Origin: Peptoniphilaceae bacterium AM52-5BH
GTDB lineage: Bacteria; Bacillota; Clostridia; Tissierellales; Peptoniphilaceae
NCBI GenBank assembly: GCA_027669155.1
Contig: JAQEDR010000038.1
Coordinates: 1-9,178, forward strand
DNA length: 9,178 nucleotides
Reading direction: 5' to 3'
Translations under genes and position numbers: made by a program
Part shown: positions 6,768 to 9,178 of the stretch, piece by piece
How the letters are laid out: every line of letters begins with the position of its first letter
How positions within the stretch are numbered: position 1 is the first letter of the stretch
Notes under the pieces: generated by a model
Databases searched by the model: none
What the model saw: only the letters and a program-made list of their open reading frames with translations
What the model was told of the DNA's origin: nothing

Positions 6768-6826
6768 CGGTAAAACGAGGGTGTCCGAAGCCAAAGATGG
6801 GGGTTCGATTCCCTCCAGGCCTGCCA
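6753..6826 (+). tRNA. tRNA with CCG anticodon and a tRNA-Trp-like body (probable tRNA-Trp(CCG) reading CGG)
   Basis: A 74-nt cloverleaf with encoded CCA. The acceptor stem GGGUCUG/CAGGCCU has 7 pairs including G1-U72 and U4-G69; the discriminator is G73. The D arm is GUUU/AAAC with loop AGCGGUA. The anticodon loop GUCCGAA puts CCG at 6785-6787. The T stem is GGGGG/CCCUC with one G-U pair and loop UUCGAUU. By position it resembles Gram-positive tRNA-Trp, from memory of the Bacillus sequence: AUAGUUUAACGGUAGAAC D arm, GGUCUCCAAAACC anticodon arm, GCCA end. The anticodon would then differ from CCA by one base. It lacks A20, an arginine identity base. The anticodon stem is poor: only 29-41, 30-40 and 31-39 (U-G) pair, while 27-43 (A-A) and 28-42 (G-A) do not. 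An intact T loop, CCA and a downstream terminator argue that it is functional. The amino acid is inferred, not shown. Confidence 0.8.
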
Positions 6827-6830
6827 TTTT

Positions 6831-6854
6831 AGTTCGATTCGTCGAACTTTTTTT
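6831..6854 (+). terminator. Intrinsic terminator closing the nadE-phosphoesterase-tRNA unit
   Basis: AGTTCGA (6831-6837) and TCGAACT (6842-6848) form a perfect 7-bp stem with a TTCG loop, followed by a T-run to 6854. It begins four bases after the tRNA CCA end. Confidence 0.9.
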
Positions 6855-6909
6855 CTTTATAAAGTAAAACTATCTTATAATCTCTGCCTTAGTGAATAGC
6901 TGTAAAACA

Positions 6910-6937
6910 TTGCTAAATTTTCATTAAAGTATATAAT
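6910..6937 (+). promoter_or_regulatory. Candidate promoter of the reductase-symporter operon
   Basis: TTGCTA (6910-6915), a 16-base spacer and a perfect TATAAT (6932-6937) lie 38 bases before the reductase ATG, and the ribosome binding site AAGAGG (6965-6970) follows. A second TATAAT at 6876-6881 lacks a recognisable -35. Confidence 0.6.
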
Positions 6938-6975
6938 AATACAATAGAAACATTAAAAATAGAAAAGAGGTTCTT

Positions 6976-7839
6976 ATGAAACTTGGAGTAAGAGATAAGA
7001 TTTGGATAACAGGATCTCACGGTAGACTCGGCTCTACCATCTACAGATACCTAGATCCAATCGATGCAGAAATAGTTGCAACAGACAAAAATGAAGTCGA
7101 TATTACAAATCAAAAGGAAGTTTCTACATTCATAGAAAGACTTAGGCCAACCATAATCGTAAATGCCTCAGGTCTATCCAAGAAGAATGAATGTGAGAAA
7201 AATCCTGACGAGGCTTATCTTTTAAATGCTATTGGTGCCAAAAACATAGCTATAGCAGCCAACCGTCACCAGACTAAAATAGTTCAACTATCGACAGGAG
7301 ATGTCTTCGATGGTAATACAATAAATCCCTTAAAGGAAATAGATACGCCTAGACCTAACACAGTCTATGGCAAGAGTAAGTTTTTGGGAGAAGAATTCGT
7401 AAGGAATTTCTCAAACTACTACTTTATAATCAGAGTATCTAGACTATATTCCAGGGAAAATGCCTTTGTAGAAAATATAATAGACCAAGCAAAAACAGGC
7501 AAGATTATAATGCCAAAAGACAGGTTCTCATCACCAACACCAGCCTTTGAGCTAAGTAAGTTCCTAATAGAATTAATTAAAACGAGTAACTTCGGCATCT
7601 ACCACGCTTCATGCGAAGGCTATTGCTCTCACAAGGAATTTGCCCAAGAAGTAATGAACTATATGGGACTAGAGGCGGAAATCGAGGAAGTAATCGATGA
7701 AAGTAAAGTTGACATGGTGCCAAGCTTTAGAGGAATTAGAAATTATTACCTAGATATAACAGGTGGATATAAGTTTAACGACTGGAAATCTGCTTTGCAC
7801 GAATACATTGACAAGGAGGGACTGAATGGAAAAAAATAA
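6976..7839 (+). CDS. RmlD-like SDR-family NAD(P)-dependent reductase
   Basis: Extended short-chain dehydrogenase/reductase, 287 residues, nearest in pattern to dTDP-4-dehydrorhamnose reductase (RmlD/RfbD). The nucleotide-binding loop is GSHGRLG (13-19). DITNQKEVSTFIERLRPTII (42-61) is the characteristic second segment. The active site is S106-T107 with Y131 and K135 in YGKSK. Where RmlD enzymes usually read STDYVFDG, this one reads STGDVFDG. No other rhamnose or nucleotide-sugar gene is nearby, so the rhamnose role is doubtful; other members of this branch act as methionine adenosyltransferase regulatory-like or sugar-nucleotide epimerases/reductases. The start follows AAGAGG. The 3' end overlaps the symporter gene by 14 bases, so the two are co-transcribed. 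Confidence 0.8.
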   Translation: MKLGVRDKIWITGSHGRLGSTIYRYLDPIDAEIVATDKNEVDITNQKEVSTFIERLRPTIIVNASGLSKKNECEKNPDEAYLLNAIGAKNIAIAANRHQTKIVQLSTGDVFDGNTINPLKEIDTPRPNTVYGKSKFLGEEFVRNFSNYYFIIRVSRLYSRENAFVENIIDQAKTGKIIMPKDRFSSPTPAFELSKFLIELIKTSNFGIYHASCEGYCSHKEFAQEVMNYMGLEAEIEEVIDESKVDMVPSFRGIRNYYLDITGGYKFNDWKSALHEYIDKEGLNGKK

Positions 7840-9103
7840 GAAAAAGAAACTAGGACTCTCCCAACAAATATTTATAGCCTTAATTGCAGGACTTGTGGTT
7901 GGAATACTAATCCACTACTTCATGCCAGCCGGCCACTTCCGTGACGATGTACTGGTAGAAGGAATATTTTACACCATAGGGCAAATTTTTATCAGACTTA
8001 TGCAAATGCTAGTAGTTCCATTAGTATTCTTCTCTATAGCAGACGGCTGTAGAAACTTAGGAGATACAGAAACTCTGGGTAAGGTTGGAGTAAGAATTGT
8101 AGTATTTTATATTTGCACTACTGCCCTTGCAATCTTCCTATCCCTAGTACTAGCAAATATCATTAACCCAGGTAAGGGAATGAATATGAGTCTGGGAGCT
8201 AATGAGTTTGAAGTAGACGGAGGAGAAGAATTCTCCCTATCAAAAACAATCCTAAACTTCGTGCCAACCAACCCAATTGGCGCCCTAGCTAATGGAGAAA
8301 TGATTCAAATTATTATATTTGCAGTAATAGTAGGTCTACTAATAGCTTCTATGGAAGATAGGCTAATCACCTTGGGTAACGTCGTAACAGAGATGAACGA
8401 TCTAATGATGGGAATGACTATGTGGGTAATGAAACTTGCCCCAATTGGAGTATTCTTCCTCATATCAAGGACCTTTGCATCCCTTGGCTATGACGTAATC
8501 ATCTCCATGCTATCCTACATGGCGACAGTACTAGGTGGACTTCTCGTACAACTAATCCTTGTCTACATGGTCTTACTTACAGTCTTTACTAGAGTCAATC
8601 CAATAAACTTCCTAAAGAAGTTTGCTCCAGTTATGACCTTCGCCTTCTCTACTGCATCAAGTAACGCCACAGTTCCAGTAAATATCAAAACCCTAGAAGA
8701 AATGGGAGTAGATAGAAAAATATCATCATTTACCATCCCCCTAGGAGCTACCATCAACATGGACGGAACTGCAATCATGCAGGGAGTTGCGGTAGTATTT
8801 ATTGCGAACGCCTATAACATTGAACTAACAGCAGCAGACTTTGCTACAGTAATACTTACAGCGACAATAGCATCAGTAGGTACAGCAGGTATCCCATCAG
8901 TCGGACTAATCACCCTATCCATGGTACTTCAATCAGTAGGCCTTCCAGTAGAAGGAATCGCCATGATCATGGGAATAGACAGAATCCTAGATATGGCAAG
9001 ATCAGCCATAAACATCTCAGGAGATGCCACAGGAACAATAATAGTAGCAAACTCAGTAGGATCCTTTGATAAGGAAAAATATATTAGAAAAGTTGAAAAA
9101 TAA
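7826..9103 (+). CDS. Dicarboxylate/amino acid:cation symporter (DAACS/SDF family, GltP-like)
   Basis: Inner-membrane secondary transporter, 425 residues, importing glutamate, aspartate or C4-dicarboxylates with Na+ or H+. It has the full family pattern: N-terminal membrane helices, the serine-rich re-entrant loop FSTASSNATVP (about 274-284), the cation-site motif NMDGT (311-315), the second re-entrant loop ASVGTAGIPSVG (349-360), and the final helix DRILDMARSAINISGD (385-400). In that helix R392 corresponds to the arginine that binds the substrate side-chain carboxylate in GltPh, with D389, N396 and D400 also kept. An acidic substrate is therefore likely rather than a neutral amino acid. AAGGAGG (7813-7819) sits seven bases before the ATG, inside the end of the reductase gene. 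Confidence 0.95.
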   Translation: MEKNKKKKLGLSQQIFIALIAGLVVGILIHYFMPAGHFRDDVLVEGIFYTIGQIFIRLMQMLVVPLVFFSIADGCRNLGDTETLGKVGVRIVVFYICTTALAIFLSLVLANIINPGKGMNMSLGANEFEVDGGEEFSLSKTILNFVPTNPIGALANGEMIQIIIFAVIVGLLIASMEDRLITLGNVVTEMNDLMMGMTMWVMKLAPIGVFFLISRTFASLGYDVIISMLSYMATVLGGLLVQLILVYMVLLTVFTRVNPINFLKKFAPVMTFAFSTASSNATVPVNIKTLEEMGVDRKISSFTIPLGATINMDGTAIMQGVAVVFIANAYNIELTAADFATVILTATIASVGTAGIPSVGLITLSMVLQSVGLPVEGIAMIMGIDRILDMARSAINISGDATGTIIVANSVGSFDKEKYIRKVEK

Positions 9104-9132
9104 AAATAAATCGGCAAAGCTAAACTGATATG

Positions 9133-9172
9133 TACCCTCTTTACTGGACAAACCAGTAAGGAGGGTATTTTT
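9133..9172 (+). terminator. Strong hairpin terminator, overlapping the ribosome binding site of the next gene
   Basis: TACCCTCTTTACTGG (9133-9147) and CCAGTAAGGAGGGTA (9153-9167) pair over 15 bp with a single U-G and an ACAAA loop, followed by five T residues (9168-9172). It should end the reductase-symporter transcript. The 3' arm also contains AAGGAGG (9158-9164), eight bases before an ATG at 9173. Confidence 0.85.
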
Positions 9173-9178
9173 ATGAAA
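9173..9178 (+). CDS. Possible start of a downstream gene, cut by the window edge
   Basis: ATG AAA, preceded at eight bases by AAGGAGG. Only two codons are visible, so nothing can be said of the product. The ribosome binding site may simply be a by-product of the terminator stem sequence. Confidence 0.25.

Noticed and set aside
6753..6826. Ordinary tRNA-Arg(CCG) or tRNA-Gly(UCC)
   Set aside because: The D arm, G73 and anticodon-arm core match tRNA-Trp better. A20 of arginine tRNAs is absent, and reading UCC as the anticodon would put G rather than U at position 33; glycine tRNAs also usually have U73. Arg charging is not formally excluded.
6753..6826. tRNA pseudogene
   Set aside because: Two anticodon-stem mismatches raise this, but the acceptor, D and T arms, the T loop, the encoded CCA and a terminator four bases downstream are all kept.

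Overview
The window reads as ordinary chromosome of a low-GC anaerobic Gram-positive bacterium. AGA/AGG-dominated arginine codons, strong AAGGAGG-type ribosome binding sites, an A-type flavodiiron protein and an acyl-CoA dehydrogenase fused to an EtfA domain all fit the Peptoniphilaceae, and Anaerococcus is the best guess. That placement is inference: no rRNA or marker gene is present. A CCG-anticodon tRNA with a tRNA-Trp-like body supports it, because Anaerococcus is one of the lineages reported to read CGG as tryptophan (NCBI translation table 36).

Layout. (1) 75-1292, minus: flavodiiron protein FprA. (2) 1293-1622: divergent intergenic region with a 10+3+10 palindrome between two candidate promoters, then a roughly 130-nt leader that folds as a closed multi-branch RNA in front of (3) 1623-3308, plus: acyl-CoA dehydrogenase with a lysine-rich linker and a C-terminal EtfA FAD domain. 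(4) 3309-3568: convergent gap holding two hairpin terminators that face past each other and bound a nested imperfect inverted repeat. (5) 3569-4087, minus: nucleoside 2-deoxyribosyltransferase-family protein. (6) 4169-6854, plus: nadE, a membrane-anchored metallophosphoesterase overlapping it by 8 nt, and the tRNA, which overlaps the phosphoesterase stop codon; one terminator closes the unit. (7) 6976-9103, plus: an RmlD-like SDR reductase and a dicarboxylate/amino acid:cation symporter, overlapping by 14 nt, closed by a strong hairpin whose 3' arm also contains the Shine-Dalgarno of a gene starting at the window edge.

How the genes may work together: fprA and the dehydrogenase fusion are divergent flavoproteins that may share an operator and belong to electron disposal in an anaerobe (oxygen or NO removal; acyl-CoA/enoyl-CoA redox). 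The deoxyribosyltransferase-like gene and nadE are nucleotide/cofactor metabolism. The reductase and the acidic amino acid symporter form a two-gene unit with no evident common pathway.

Most notable: the CCG-anticodon tRNA (probable CGG-to-Trp decoder, with no in-frame CGG codon found in the seven genes), loss of the glutaminase cysteine in NadE, the acyl-CoA dehydrogenase-EtfA domain fusion, and the unassigned structured leader upstream of it.
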